This document shows, piece by piece, positions 52,007 to 63,341 of a stretch of DNA of 64,000 nt. A program made the translations under genes and the position numbers. The stretch comes from Symsagittifera roscoffensis (lineage: Eukaryota; Xenacoelomorpha; Acoela; Convolutidae). Numbering within the stretch: the stretch's first letter is position 1; each line of letters opens with the position of its first letter. Where the stretch lies: NCBI RefSeq assembly GCF_963678635.1, contig NC_087067.1:18173639-18237638 (forward strand), read 5' to 3'. The notes under the pieces were generated by a model that saw nothing but the letters and a program-made list of their open reading frames with translations, was not told where the DNA came from and did no database searches.

Positions 52007-55000
52007 ATGGCCAACATTTGGTTTGCAGGCAGCATCGCCGAGTCAATCGCGGAATCAAAAAGACGAAATGCTGTTTTCATTGTTTTTGCTTGCGACAGCT
52101 CCGAAAAGACTAAAGAAATGGAAGACACCTTAAACGACTCAGACGTTGCAAACGTCGTAACTGATTCAGTTTTGATTAAAGTCGAGCAATCTACAACATC
52201 CTTTACGCAATTTACACAATTTTATCCAGTTATGATAGTTCCGACAACTTATCTTATAGCACCCAATGGAACACCTCTTGAAATAATTGCTGGTTCATGC
52301 TCAAAAGAGGATTTAATATCGAAGATTCAGTCAACGAAAGAAAAGTTTCGCCAGCAGGCGGAATTGTGAGTAGAAAGCTTATATATGAAGACCAGATTTT
52401 CTTTTAAATTTCATTAATTTGAAAAACAGTTTTTAGAGTTCAAGATCTGGCATCACGGGATGTAATATGAGTCTGTTCAACAATGAATTTCGCACTGACT
52501 CTAATAAACTGACAGCTATTTGCATAAAATTGAAAAATTGTCGTTGGGCATTTTTTTAATCAAAAGCGAAACAGAATGTGAAATGTTAGAATGAATATGT
52601 GCAGTGCAAATGACAACGAAAGGACTATTCTTAAGTTAATATAGACGTGCTGATTTAGATCGAATGTCCAGCCATCGTCAGAAGAGGCCTCAAACGCTGC
52701 GCCATCTTCTGCAAGTATCGAAGAGCGGACTAAATATGCTCAAGAAAAATTGGAAGAGATTCGACGAAAGAAACAAGCGGAAGCTCAAGCGGCTGAGATT
52801 GAAGATGAAAAAAGGCGGAAAGCACAGATGTCTGAGTTGACAAGGGCAAAACAGGAGGCAGAGGAGAGAGAAATGAAGCAGATAGCTGAAGAGAGGAGGC
52901 GGGAGAAGGAGGAGGACAGGCTCGCAAGGGAGGCAATCAAAGCCAGAATCGCACAAGACAAAGCTGATCGAGCAGGTAAGAGTTAAATTCTAACTTTTTT
53001 CTAACCTGCCAATTCTGAAATCTTGGTTTCAATGAATAGAACGGATTTGAAAAACTCTCCTCCATAAGCGGTTATGCCCAATTTTTTTACCCATTAAGTT
53101 ATGGCCCTCAGAATAGTCAACGTTTTAATATTTTTGATCGTTTTATAATCTTTTTTAACTTTCCTAGAGAACTGCACTGCCAAACAAACCTAGGTTTTTG
53201 GGTTCAATCGAAATAACAGATTGGGTGAATTTCTTCTGCATAAGCGGCGTATCTCATTTAAAAAAAAAAAAAAGCTATGATTCTCGGAAATGTCAACTTT
53301 CTGATTTGTTGACCGTTTTAGACTTTTTACGATAACTATCTTGCAAAATATTATATCATAGGTTTAATCGACTCATCAGGTTGTTGGAAGCGTAGCTTTA
53401 TAATAAAGTTTGTTTACTCAGCTCGAAAATTACCGCGCCAGTTTTCAGGTTAAATGTTCAATCGAGAAATCTGATTTTGTGAATTTTCTCTACTGTACCG
53501 TCCACGACCTGATTTTAACTGAAGAAAGTTACCGATTTCAGAAAGCGAAGTTTTTTGAACTTCGACCGTTTTTTTTTTAGAAAAATACTTGATCAAATCT
53601 GATAAGAAAATTTCAATCGAAAGAAGCGTTTGTGTGAATTTTTCCTGCAAAAGCGGCTGCTCCCTAATTTTTTTTTGTAAGAGAAAGGCTATGTCTTTGA
53701 GAAAATTCTAAAATCTCAAAATTGTTCACTCTCCTCACTTATCTTAATAGAAAAGCAACTAGGGTTTTGGGCAAAGTTCAATTTTTTAAATTACGCATTG
53801 CGTCTTGCATCAATATAACATATTCAAAAAATATCAAACACGCACCTCCAGCTTTAGCTGAGCCCTAGCTATCTTTCATCAAGACATACGAATTTTTTGG
53901 TTCACCTTGTTTTTTTCAACATTTTTATTTTTTTAATATTTGTGTTGAATGATTGTTTTATGATTTTTATGATTACTTCATCTCTGTGTTTGCAGTTTTT
54001 GTTTAACACCGGCAATTGTGTATCTCAGTATCTTTCTTCAAAATCAATCACCTTCGAGACAAAAAATTTTTTTTTCGAATCAGTGGTTTTTGTCCTATTT
54101 TTTTTCCGGCTAGTGGCGTAACGAAAGTACAAAATTCCGCTTTGTCTCTTTTTAATTTTTAAAATGGTGTGTCAATTCGAACTTGTTGAACTTTATGAGA
54201 AAGGCCAATCAATGTTCGAAAATTCTTTGTTTTGAGAGATGCTGCTGACTCCAAGTTGCCTTACCGATAAGCAAGGGTATTGCAACCGAGTACTAGAATT
54301 TTTTCCAAGTAAACAACTTGTTCACAGCATGGTCAATTTAGAAGGAACTTAGAATTGGTAAATTACTAATATACTACCTTCATCTTACATGTGCCGTCGG
54401 TTATGTAGGTGTTCGTGATTGCTTTTTGTAGGTGGTACGTGCAGGTTCTTGAAATGTGATTCCATAATATTTTCTCTTAATAGCGGTAAATTCTAATCTA
54501 ATTTTTGTGTAAAATTAAGACAAATTTTTGTCGTCTTAAATTTTCAGCAAAAGCACTTGTCGTCTTAACAGCTGTCTTCTTATTTGCCGGACACCATGTA
54601 ATGTACGGTTGCAGTATAATGTACACCAAATGCTATCATTTCAATGGAGTATTGATCGAAACAATTTTCAGTTTTCGTCTGCTAGTATATGAAAGAGATT
54701 TAAAGTAGGTTCAAAGATCATTATTTTTCGACCAATCGTGAATTCAAATTCCTAGGAATTACACGTTTTTCTAGAAATTAATTCCAAAAAGTCTCGGTGT
54801 ATTTTCAGCTTTTTGCGTGTCGGCCTTAATTCCCTCGGCTTTTTTTACCTTGTTATTTTTTCAATTATCTAGTCAAATTTATCAATTGAAATTAATATAT
54901 GTTTGACAATATTGTCGCGAAAGCTTTAATTCAAGTGATTGGACACTCTTTTTAAAAAAAAATCATTTTTTTTAATTAAAAAAAAAACTTTTTTTTTGTT

Positions 55001-56461
55001 CACGGAGTGACATGCTATACTTTTCTTATTCTTGTTAGTGAAAATAACTGATATCATGGGTGGTTGTGCGATTGCATGGTATATTTTTTCGATCAGTTTT
55101 TTTCGTCAATTGGTGTTTTGCTGTAAAAACGATTTGAGATACTAGACGTGGGTTTATAACGATCTAATTGCTATCAGATCAGATGATACTTTTCGACAAT
55201 ATTATAGTTTTTGCTCATAATTTAGAGATTTTATCGCGAGAGGTTTCAATTTCGAATTGAGTTTTTTTAGACGTATGAAGTTTTTGAGTTGTTTATTGAG
55301 TTTTTGATCTTTTTCTACTGGTGGCTTCCGGCTATCGTTGCCATTTCCTTGTTAACAATTGTTTACATTGCATCGCAAGTGGTGCGAAGCTCTGCTTCGC
55401 TTCTGTGTAATTGTTATCAAGTTTTTTCAACTTTATAGCTGTGTAACAAGTTCTTTAGCTGTTCCTTGGACTGAGAAAGTAACATCACATGTAGTGGATA
55501 TGAATTATGGTAGGATACTAAAAGAAGCGACTGATCTAGAGATTAATGCATTAAACAAGCTCATGTTTCTCTGTTTCTCACCTATGTCACTTAACCCTTA
55601 TCTGAAATAGTGCATTGATCGCCAATGCCTATTAAAATGAGTGTTTTTGGTTTTGAGACTTGATGTGTGCTCTGATCTGATGTATAGTGAAGGGTTTAGC
55701 TAACAGTTTGGATTGTCGAAATCATATGTTGAATTTTTTTAACCAACAATTGAAGGAATTTATGATTTTTTTCAATGAGAATTGTTTTAGCTAAGTTTTC
55801 AAAAGAAAAAGCTGATAGCGAGACTGCGAACCTCATCACGGTCCAGTCTCAGCCAACACCTCCTCCCGCGTTTGACGGAATCGTCAGAATCCAACTGAGG
55901 TTTCCAGACGGCACACATGAGACAATGACAGCCCCTGCGGAAAGTCAGCTTCTGGAACTGAAGCAATCTGTGCTCACAAATTACTGCGATCGAATCGGTA
56001 GCGGTTATTTCAATCTCGCTGTTCCCTACCCTCGAAGAGTCTTCACAGATGAAGAAATGTCAGAGACACTTGAGAGTTTGTCGCTGATTCCCTCGACTGT
56101 TTTAGTCGTGCTGCCTTTGCGTGGAAAGCAGACACGAAGTGCGCCTTCAGCTAACTCAAGTAATCAGTCCGTTGGTTTTATTGGACAAATATTTGCTTTG
56201 TTTGCTGCTTTTTTCACATTCCTGATGTCAATTTTCACCGGAGGCAACAGGGAGAGAAATCTGACCGACGGTCAATCAGCGAGAACCACTGGAGGTCAAA
56301 GTTCAAGTCGCGAGGTCGCGGGTTCGAGTTCGTCTGACCTGAGGCGAAGAAAGAAAGATACAGAAAAGCCAGAAAGTAGAAATATTCATCGACTTAATTC
56401 AAAAGACAACGACGATGATGAAAACAATACATGGAATGGAAATTCGACTCAACAGATGTAA
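52007..56461 (+). CDS. UBXN4: UBX domain protein 4 (UBXN4/erasin), three exons, 448 aa
   Basis: UBXN4 is an ER membrane protein that recruits the p97/VCP ATPase in ER-associated degradation. The exons are 52,007-52,365, 52,659-52,975 and 55,791-56,461. Donors are GTGAGT and GTAAGA, and acceptors are GATTTAG and GTTTTAG; phases (2, then 1) join without a stop. Residues 1-115 form the N-terminal thioredoxin-like domain typical of this family (IWFAGSIAESIAESKR; FYPVMIVPTTYLI). Residues 140-225 are a charged coiled coil. The UBX domain is 256-335 (RIQLRFPDGT, then VPYPRRVFTDEEM, the p97-contact turn). Residues 354-375 are the membrane segment. A Ser-rich polar tail follows. The human protein is about 500 aa, so this is slightly short. 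The ATG at 52,007 is the first in frame. Confidence 0.93.
52976..55790 (+). other. UBXN4 intron 2 (2,815 bp) with internal repeats
   Basis: This is a GTAAGA...TTTTAG intron. Between 53,022 and 53,660 a motif of about 50 bp (TTTCAATCGAAA..., then TGAATTT-CTGCATAAGCGGC) occurs four times in degenerate form, at about 53,022, 53,195, 53,447 and 53,600. 54,275 carries the GCAACCGAGTACTAGA block shared with 50,136. 55,372-55,408 is a copy of the hairpin repeat GGTGCGAAGCTCTGCTTCGC. No exon could be supported inside. Confidence 0.6.
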
Positions 56462-56911
56462 ATTGCTTGGATGTAAATTTGACGTGGTTTTAATGTTGTG
56501 AATTTCTCAAAATCATATTTACCTATATCGAATTGTTCAAATGTATTTATCGTTTACCTATATGAAAGTAACTTATATGAAGATAAGTTACTTTCAACTC
56601 CTCGGAGTAGTTTTGGGCTCCGGTTTAAAGTTTCGATTAAATTTTTTGAAAGCATCATGTTTTTCACACCATTACCTGCGGCACAAACTGAATTATCAAG
56701 ACGACCCTTGTTGAATACGAGGTCACATATTTAAACGGGCAATTTTTTTCGTTGTTTTTTTTGTATAGTAAGCTGTTTTTCCGGAAGTTTTAATTTATAT
56801 TCAGATTTTGATTTGCAGTTGTCTTGTTACCGGATTTCTTTCTTAAGATAAAATCAATTTTCAAACTTAAGTGGCTTGCATTTGCGGGGAACTAATTGCT
56901 TGACTATTTGC

Positions 56912-56917
56912 AATAAA
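56912..56917 (+). terminator. Candidate UBXN4 poly(A) signal
   Basis: AATAAA lies 451 bp after the UBXN4 stop, and GTGGTGTT follows within 25 bp as a GT-rich element. It is the first good hexamer downstream. Inferred only. Confidence 0.45.
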
Positions 56918-57871
56918 AACGAATGTGGTGTTAAACGAGCTCCAGCTGTCGTTTTTTTGGACAAAATTATGTAAATTCTGTGTTCATCTAGAGGCTAGAG
57001 AACTACGAACTGCAGTTGTTATTGGTACTTTGGCTCAGTTTTTCATTAGGCCTATTTCATGCCCTCAAATATCGTGTTTTCGTAATTTTTATATGGTGTA
57101 TTTTGAAGCATGCGCTTAATTAGTGGGTAATAGGGATAATTAAGAGCAAGTTGAGCTGTTTTTGATATCATGATAAAATAGTCAGTGTGTTCAGACCAAT
57201 TTATATTTATATTTCATTGGACGTTCCAATCCGTAGAATTAAGCTAAACAACAACATGTTGCTGCGTGCAAGGGGACCAAATATTAAAATCCCCCATAGC
57301 TCGCGTGGTCCATGACTCATATACTATAATTATTGGTTGGAGCTCAAGCAAATTTTATTACTTGTGTTCGGTCCTTATTGCGTCAACGTGTTGTAAGCTT
57401 AGCCACATTTCTTTGTTTCCAGTTCAGATAAAGTTGCACGCAGTCGCTTCGATAAGCTAAGCTCCTGTGCGAAATTTGCGTCTATTTCCTGTTTCTGATC
57501 TACTTTCCATATTTTATCCTGAACAGTAACCGTGTTGCGTATTTCATTTTCCTTAAATTTGCAATTGCATTCTGTTCCCTTATTTTCTGAATTGCACGTT
57601 TTTTGTATATCTGAATTGAAGCATAAGAAACAAGTTAGTCACTCCTTTTAAACAGAATTTACACCGACTTTACGCCTCAAATTTTTGGTCCAAATATTTA
57701 GTTTTGATCAAAATTTAATTGACCACTGGTGTCGGACATACTACAGGAAACAAGCAAATCAACATTTGTTCATCGGGTTTCACAAAGGTACTTTAATGGT
57801 TAATATGTTCATTCCGCCTCCTGAACAAAGTTCAGACGATCAAGTTGTTCACATATGTTTCCTTTTTTCAG

Positions 57872-57872
57872 A
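57872..57872 (+). promoter_or_regulatory. Splice acceptor before the ALYREF-like start codon
   Basis: TTTCCTTTTTTCAG at 57,858-57,871 is a strong 3' splice site 69 bp before the ATG. It implies either an intron in the 5' UTR or a trans-spliced leader site. The donor was not identified. Confidence 0.55.
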
Positions 57873-57940
57873 GAGTAACGACTCCGTTTTCCCAAATTTT
57901 TCAAATCTAAAATTGAAATCTACCGGAAAAATAAGTAAGA

Positions 57941-59011
57941 ATGGATCAAACTTTGGATCAAGTCGTCAAATCGAAAAACATCAGATTCAACGGAAAGATG
58001 GTTGGCACTGGGCAGCAAAAGAAGCAGTTCAATAATCAGAATCAGGGTGGCGGAAAAATGTTCTTCCAGAACCGAAAACAGGGCTTCAACCAGATGCGAC
58101 CAAAAGGTAATGTTGTTCGAAGCTTCGGCGGGTTCGGAGGCATGAAGCGTCAACAGTTCAGACGACCTGGCTTCGGAAACAACATGTACCAGCGTCAGAA
58201 CCAACAAGGCGGTATGATGCGACAGAACTTCAACCCAATGCGACGAAACTTCAACAATTTCAACAACGGCGGGTTCCAACAGCGAAACCAGGGATTTGTC
58301 CAGCAAGTGCAACAATTCAGAAGGCAACCTTTTAACAACAATCCATTCATGGGAACTCAAATGAGATATAACAACAGACCTCAACAACAGCAGATGCAAC
58401 AGAATCAGAATCGCTCATTTGGTAATAACATGATGAACAAACCACAAACCCCGCCAACCAAGCTGTACATCTCGAACTTGGATTTCGGAGTCACCAACAC
58501 CGATCTGAAAGAGCTGTTCTTCGAATTCGGTCCAATGGTCAGATACGGGGTCAATTTTTCGGCAGCCGGACGATCAGTGGGATCCGGAGAAATAGTCTTC
58601 AGGAACCATATCAGCGCCGTCAAAGCTTACCAGAAGTACAACGGAGTCACCCTCGATGGCCGACCAATGAAGTTGGAAGTATCAGGTGGGCCTCAGCAAC
58701 AACAGAGAACTCAACAGATGCAGAATAGACCGCAGCAGCAACAGGGTCAGCAGTTCAGACCCAAAATGCAAATGCGAGTGTCTCCTATGAAGCGACTGAT
58801 GAACAACCGACCGGGTATGATGATGAACAAACAATTCGGAAAGTTCAACAAGAAGCCAGGGGGAATCGCAAATCAGCTGGTCAACAAGGCCAAGTTCAAC
58901 ATGATGAAGAAGGGACAGATGGGAGGCAAGAAGCAGATGATGATGAAGGGAACGCCAGATGCCAGCCAACTGGACGCTGATCTGGAGGCCTACGCCAACA
59001 GTAAGGATTAA
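57941..59011 (+). CDS. ALYREF: ALYREF/THOC4-like mRNA export adaptor with RRM (356 aa, single coding exon)
   Basis: Aly/REF proteins bind mRNA in the TREX complex and hand it to the export receptor. Residues 1-12 (MDQTLDQVVKSK) match the N-terminal UAP56-binding motif. Residues 40-170 are rich in Gln, Asn, Phe, Met and Arg, where animal ALYREF has an RGG-rich segment. The RRM covers 174-249, with RNP2 LYISNL and the degenerate RNP1 GSGEIVF that is usual in this family. Then comes a Gln/Met/Lys-rich region, and LDADLEAYANSKD at the C-terminus is the second UAP56-binding motif. Vertebrate ALYREF is about 257 aa, so the flanking regions are expanded. The ATG at 57,941 has A at -3 and G at +4 and follows a strong splice acceptor. 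Confidence 0.88.
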   Translation: MDQTLDQVVKSKNIRFNGKMVGTGQQKKQFNNQNQGGGKMFFQNRKQGFNQMRPKGNVVRSFGGFGGMKRQQFRRPGFGNNMYQRQNQQGGMMRQNFNPMRRNFNNFNNGGFQQRNQGFVQQVQQFRRQPFNNNPFMGTQMRYNNRPQQQQMQQNQNRSFGNNMMNKPQTPPTKLYISNLDFGVTNTDLKELFFEFGPMVRYGVNFSAAGRSVGSGEIVFRNHISAVKAYQKYNGVTLDGRPMKLEVSGGPQQQQRTQQMQNRPQQQQGQQFRPKMQMRVSPMKRLMNNRPGMMMNKQFGKFNKKPGGIANQLVNKAKFNMMKKGQMGGKKQMMMKGTPDASQLDADLEAYANSKD

Positions 59012-60529
59012 GTATCTGCTATAGGTGTAAGAGTTCTCGTCCAAGAATTCTTATGCTAGCTAGCGGGCACATTTGTCCTAAGACTGTTGTTAGGTCCCCT
59101 CAGTCCTATTCCCACTGACAAAATTTCAAACTGAGATCTCATCTTGACTCGAACCTTTCCACTTCCTTCGTGCATGTTTTAGTTTTTGTTATAAAATCGT
59201 CGACACGTTCGGTCGCTCTTGAAATTTTTTGATTTTAAGAGTTTTCCGATTTTTAAATCGTTCTTCAACCTCTTGATCAAAAGGTTCAATCGATTGTTCG
59301 AAGGTTGATTTCAAAGTTAAATTATTGGAGATATTTTTGTGATTTTCAATAGAAACGATTTATTGTGTTGACTCAACTGAATATATGCTTCTTTTGCTAA
59401 AAAATTGAACTGTATTATTCTGACTTATTCTTTTCGATCATTGCTTTGATGATGGCATGCCATTTGAGGGCAACAAGTAGCCTTATAGCCATAGCCTCTT
59501 CGGAGTTGAATGAAACTTGAAGGCAAGTCCCTTGTTTCACTTGAGAGCAAGCGTAAATACGCTGTACAAAATTTGGCATCATTTGAGAGCAAAATCATGC
59601 CTTCTGTAGAAAACTTGAGCAATGATGCCCAAAACAGATCAAAATGTGATCTAAGCTCATTCGGCTAAAACCATGATGGCTAAAACCATGAAAACCGGAT
59701 CAAACCATCAACTGATTTGAGTCCTTGAAGAATTCATGTCAACTTGGGCTTTAATTCAGCTCGATCATACCGAAAATATATTCGAGAAGCTGTCATTTCC
59801 ATTACTTTGACAGCAAATTTATAATGCCAAAAATACTGGCAGCAATAATATTTTTGAATGGCAGAAATATTCTTTTGATGAATACAAATGGCAATGAACA
59901 AAAATAGGCTGCCTTGAAAAGCTGTTTTTAAGCTGCTATTTTTGCCAAGCAATGATAATTAATGTCGTTTAATGTCTATTGGTTCAGAAGTAATTAATGA
60001 TCGTTTGAAAATTACGCTACCATAATTGAATGAAACTGGGCAGGCAACCCTGAATAATTTTTGTCATCTAAAGATTTTCAATTGCAATAATCCGGACCGG
60101 ATGACAGAGTTAAGAATTCTCATATTCTAAGGGTTCTTGAATCTTTTCAAATGGTTCACAATTTTCAACATTTTTTGTAAATTTGGGTATGCAAAGTGCA
60201 ACTTTGCGTCATATCATTTTGATTTTCTCGAGTGTCAAAAAATGAATTAATTAGCATTGATTATATTGTTTATTTTCCGATCAATCTTAAACCATGCGCA
60301 ATTAATCATATAACTGGCCTGACTTGATTTCTTAGACCACTTGAAAGTTGCCGGCCTAGCAAATTTTTGTTCGGGCACTGTTGCTTAGGCGCCTTTTTTG
60401 AAGCTGTTTCTAGTTCCGACCACTGAAAATGGGGAGGGACTCTATTTTCGAGTGTTTCAGCTTTTGTTTTCCACGCAAAATCAGGTACTAAATATAATCA
60501 TTGGATGGATCGAGTGATTTATGATATAA

Positions 60530-60846
60530 GAGCCCTCTCAGTCGTGATTCAAACATTTAAAAAGTTGGCCTATTGTCGAGAAAAACCAGTTTGAAATTTT
60601 TATGATTTTTGGTCTAATTTCGAGCGAATAAGGTGAGCGAGCAAGCTTGTTTTGTTTTTCAACCAAAAGCCTTGAGCACAAATAATTATCGTAATGCGGG
60701 ATGGATTTTTCATATTAAATCTCTTTCAGTACTGATCAAAACGACATTAAAAAAATTTCAAACAATTCTCAGAGCAGAAAAAAACCAGTTTAAAATTGTG
60801 AGTTTTATTCTAACTTCGAGCGAGTAAAGCAAGCGAGCAGGCTTAT
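60530..60846. repeat. Diverged tandem repeat, about 190 bp period
   Basis: AAAACCAGTTTGAAATTTTTATG...TTCGAGCGAATAAGGTGAGCGAGCAAGCTTG at about 60,584-60,645 matches ACCAGTTTAAAATTGTGAG...TTCGAGCGAGTAAAGCAAGCGAGCAGGCTTA at about 60,784-60,846 (each shown only in part). Upstream CTCTCAGT/CTTTCAGT blocks also match. Confidence 0.6.
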
Positions 60847-61310
60847 TATAGAAGGATAAGCCATAAAATTTAAGTTTTTTTCAGTAAAAATTTTTAGCGC
60901 CATTTTTGAAATAAAAAACTTCGAAACAATTTCTACGGATTCGAATCAATTTCTGCCAAAAAAATTTTGTTTTTGATTTTTTTTGTTGTCATTTTTCTGG
61001 AATATCAAACTGGAATATAGCCTTTTTTCTAGTTATCAACTAGTTTAACAAAGTGCAAGATGGACAATGCATGTTCTTGCAACTACAGTGAATTAAAACT
61101 TTTTTTTCTAAAATCATATCTTTTTCGGCTTAACTTGTATCTGCTCAAAGATTGTCGCCTTTGTTTGCTTTCGTAAATTTTGTTCTGTTGTTGCTAATTT
61201 TAAATTCAAGTGTCTGGCATGTTTGTCTGGAATGAACTTCAATCGAGACATATGAAAGATGATATGTCCTAGTTTTTTCAATTTTTTTTTGGCTTTTCAT
61301 GTTTGTTGTA

Positions 61311-61346
61311 TCGCAAGTGGTGCGAAGCTCCGCTTCGCCTCAGTAT
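61311..61346. repeat. Dispersed hairpin repeat GCGAAGC-tcc-GCTTCGC (copy 3 of 4)
   Basis: GCAAGTGGTGCGAAGCTCCG continues into GCTTCGCC, giving a 7 bp stem with a 3 base loop. Other copies: 55,372 (the best stem, with TCT loop), 62,136 (stem decayed) and 51,901 (stem lost). Flanking TTTGTTGTAT / TTTGTTTTGTAT text is also shared, so these are copies of one element. Confidence 0.65.
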
Positions 61347-62937
61347 TTAAAGAATATGATGGGAACATTCGGTGCTACTTGCACAGTAACCGGCCATCCT
61401 TGTTGAATTTTGGTTTTGGAAACAATTTTTTTGGGTCTACTATGACTATATTGTAACGTAGTGCTACATGCATTGGTTTATTATGTATATCAATGAAAAT
61501 GGAGATGATTTTTGTCTACTGGAGCGTTTGTTTTGTTTTTGCAAAGTGTAAATGAACGTAGTGAAAACACTTACATAGGCTTTTATGATATTTTTTCCGG
61601 AAAACTTCCTAAAACTTGTTCGAGCCATTTATGGTCTTTTGCGGTTTCCGGTTTGACTTCTATTCTGAAATTTCTTTAAACAATGATTGATGGGCAAAAT
61701 ACTTTCTTCATGAACAAAAAACAAATGAATAGTAGTGATTGAATTAGAAGTCATTCGATTTCTTTTTTGTTCATTTGTTTGTTTGTCTTTCTTTATCTAT
61801 GTTTGTTTAGTTGAATGAAAGCAATGAATACTTTTTTATATAGGTCTAGTTTTTTTTCAGGAAAAAGTTGAAGTTTCACCCTATTGTGTGTTTTATATTT
61901 TGGTGGTTAACTTTTGAGGTTTACGCTTGCGACTACCCAGCGATGTCAAACCGGAACAACAGCGATATCAAATCGGAGCTATCGTTTGTTTCGAGTGTGT
62001 AAAATGAACTTTTACGAACCAAGAGTTTGTTGGAGAATGGCTAGTCGTCTCTTGAAATACTGTATAATCTTTAGAAAATATGAAATGTAATTTTAAGTCA
62101 TTTTTTACTCCCGATCACTGACATTTGTTTTGTATTGCAAGTGGTGAGAAACTCTTCTTCGGCTCTGTGTTTTAAAGTTCACCGTCCAATTCATTAAACA
62201 AATTTGCTAGCAAACTACACTCTGCAATAACAAGTGTTATTGACCATTCTACTTTCAGAAATGGCTTTTCATTGTAAGTAATCTCAATGAAATAAAAAAG
62301 TTACCTGTTGATACAGTTTTCTCACAATGGGTTTTTTTGCCAAAAAAAGTGTTAACGATAAACGTTTGAAAACTTGAAACTTGAGTGTTTATGATAAACT
62401 TGAAAATTCAAACGATTGAAGGAGATATAATTGTTTTGAAGCTCTGTTGTTTTATTGCAGCGATTGGGTAGTACTTTTATTTCTAGAAGAAAGTCTACAA
62501 TTTCGGTAGGATAGAATTGTCAAAAAATGTTAGAGTCAAAGAGCTAACCGTAAATTTGTCCCATGAACTAAATTAAATGCCTTCAAAGAAAATTGTTTTG
62601 GAAATAATGTGCAATTTGAAATGAATACACAAATCAAACTTCAAACAATAAAATGCTAACAAAGATAGCTTAAATAATTTTAACAACAATTTTTTATGAA
62701 TTTTAAAGCAGCTACGGATACGATATACAGAAGCCTAGAAACTTTTATCATGGGCCTATAATACAGTTAATTACACTTGCGAGAGCAAGTGTCTTGTAAT
62801 CGGGAATAATAAAAAGCAAGAAGGATTCGGACGAAAAATTGTTAAAGAAAAAAGTCTTCTACCCATAACCATCTTTTCTTACAAATCCTACTTGCTTTTT
62901 ATTGAACCTTAACAACTTTCAGGTTCATTCCCACTTG

Positions 62938-63005
62938 GCCTAGAGGTAACGTGGTCGCCTTTGCGTGGTCGCCCTAAGGTCTCGTTCGAGTTGCTTCGGG
63001 GCCTT
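62938..63005 (+). repeat. tRNA-like sequence (SINE remnant)
   Basis: TTGGCCTAGAGGTAACGTGG fits an A box/D-arm, and CTCGTTCGAGTTGC fits a B box. GTGGTCGCC is duplicated in between, which destroys a normal anticodon arm. It is probably a tRNA-derived SINE head and not a functional tRNA. Confidence 0.5.
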
Positions 63006-63073
63006 GTTTTTCTTTCAGTATGTATGAAATTCGATTTGAAAGAAGAAAAAATATCACCTTAGATGAAAAATGA

Positions 63074-63337
63074 CAATTGGTGATTGAGCTAGTAACTGGA
63101 GTAGTACTTCTGGTGCCTAGTTTAGTCGCGAGCCGAGGAAGCTATGTCAGCTACTTAATTATTACACAATGTACTTTGAGTGGTGCGAATGATTTTTGTT
63201 CGTGGACCAGTCAGGATCCAGTGAGAGCTTTAGACTTAACTTGTTCCATGTTGACAAGTGGAAACGCAGCCCATTGCAATAACGGCGCTGAATTGGTGCA
63301 TCGAGGCATTCAAACTATTGGTCAGGAAATCAGATAG
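63074..63337 (+). other. Short open stretch of raised GC, unassigned
   Basis: The + frame is open for 86 codons without an ATG near its start, bounded by TGA upstream and TAG at 63,335. It contains NDFCSWTSQDPVRALDL and NGAELVHRGIQTIGQ. It is less AT-rich than its surroundings and follows the tRNA-like head by 70 bp, so it could be the body of that SINE or a decayed coding exon. Not recognised. Confidence 0.25.
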
Positions 63338-63341
63338 TCCA

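Larger units (their letters stand above)
59012..62935. other. Intergenic, AT-rich, no gene supported
   Basis: No ORF with coding character. Contents: a direct repeat GGCTAAAACCATGA twice at about 59,664-59,692, a diverged tandem pair at 60,530-60,650 and 60,718-60,846, hairpin-repeat copies at 61,311 and 62,136, and a partial copy of the 49.2/50.4 kb repeat at about 61,587. The ALYREF-like 3' UTR must lie in the first part, but no AATAAA was found close to the stop. Confidence 0.4.

Noticed and set aside
52690..52956. Leu/Phe-rich - strand frame
   Set aside because: It is the complement of the Glu/Lys/Arg-rich coiled coil in UBXN4 exon 2.
54505..54708. Hydrophobic + strand frame inside UBXN4 intron 2
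   Set aside because: It is short and AT-rich, with no homology recognised and no fit to the UBXN4 exon phases.
57920..58399. Leu/His/Val-rich - strand frame of 159 codons
   Set aside because: It is the complement of the Gln/Asn-rich part of the ALYREF-like gene.
62938..63005. Functional tRNA gene
   Set aside because: The middle has a GTGGTCGCC duplication and no closed anticodon arm.
63077..63337. Host protein-coding gene
   Set aside because: No ATG near the start, no splice partner found and no recognised domain.
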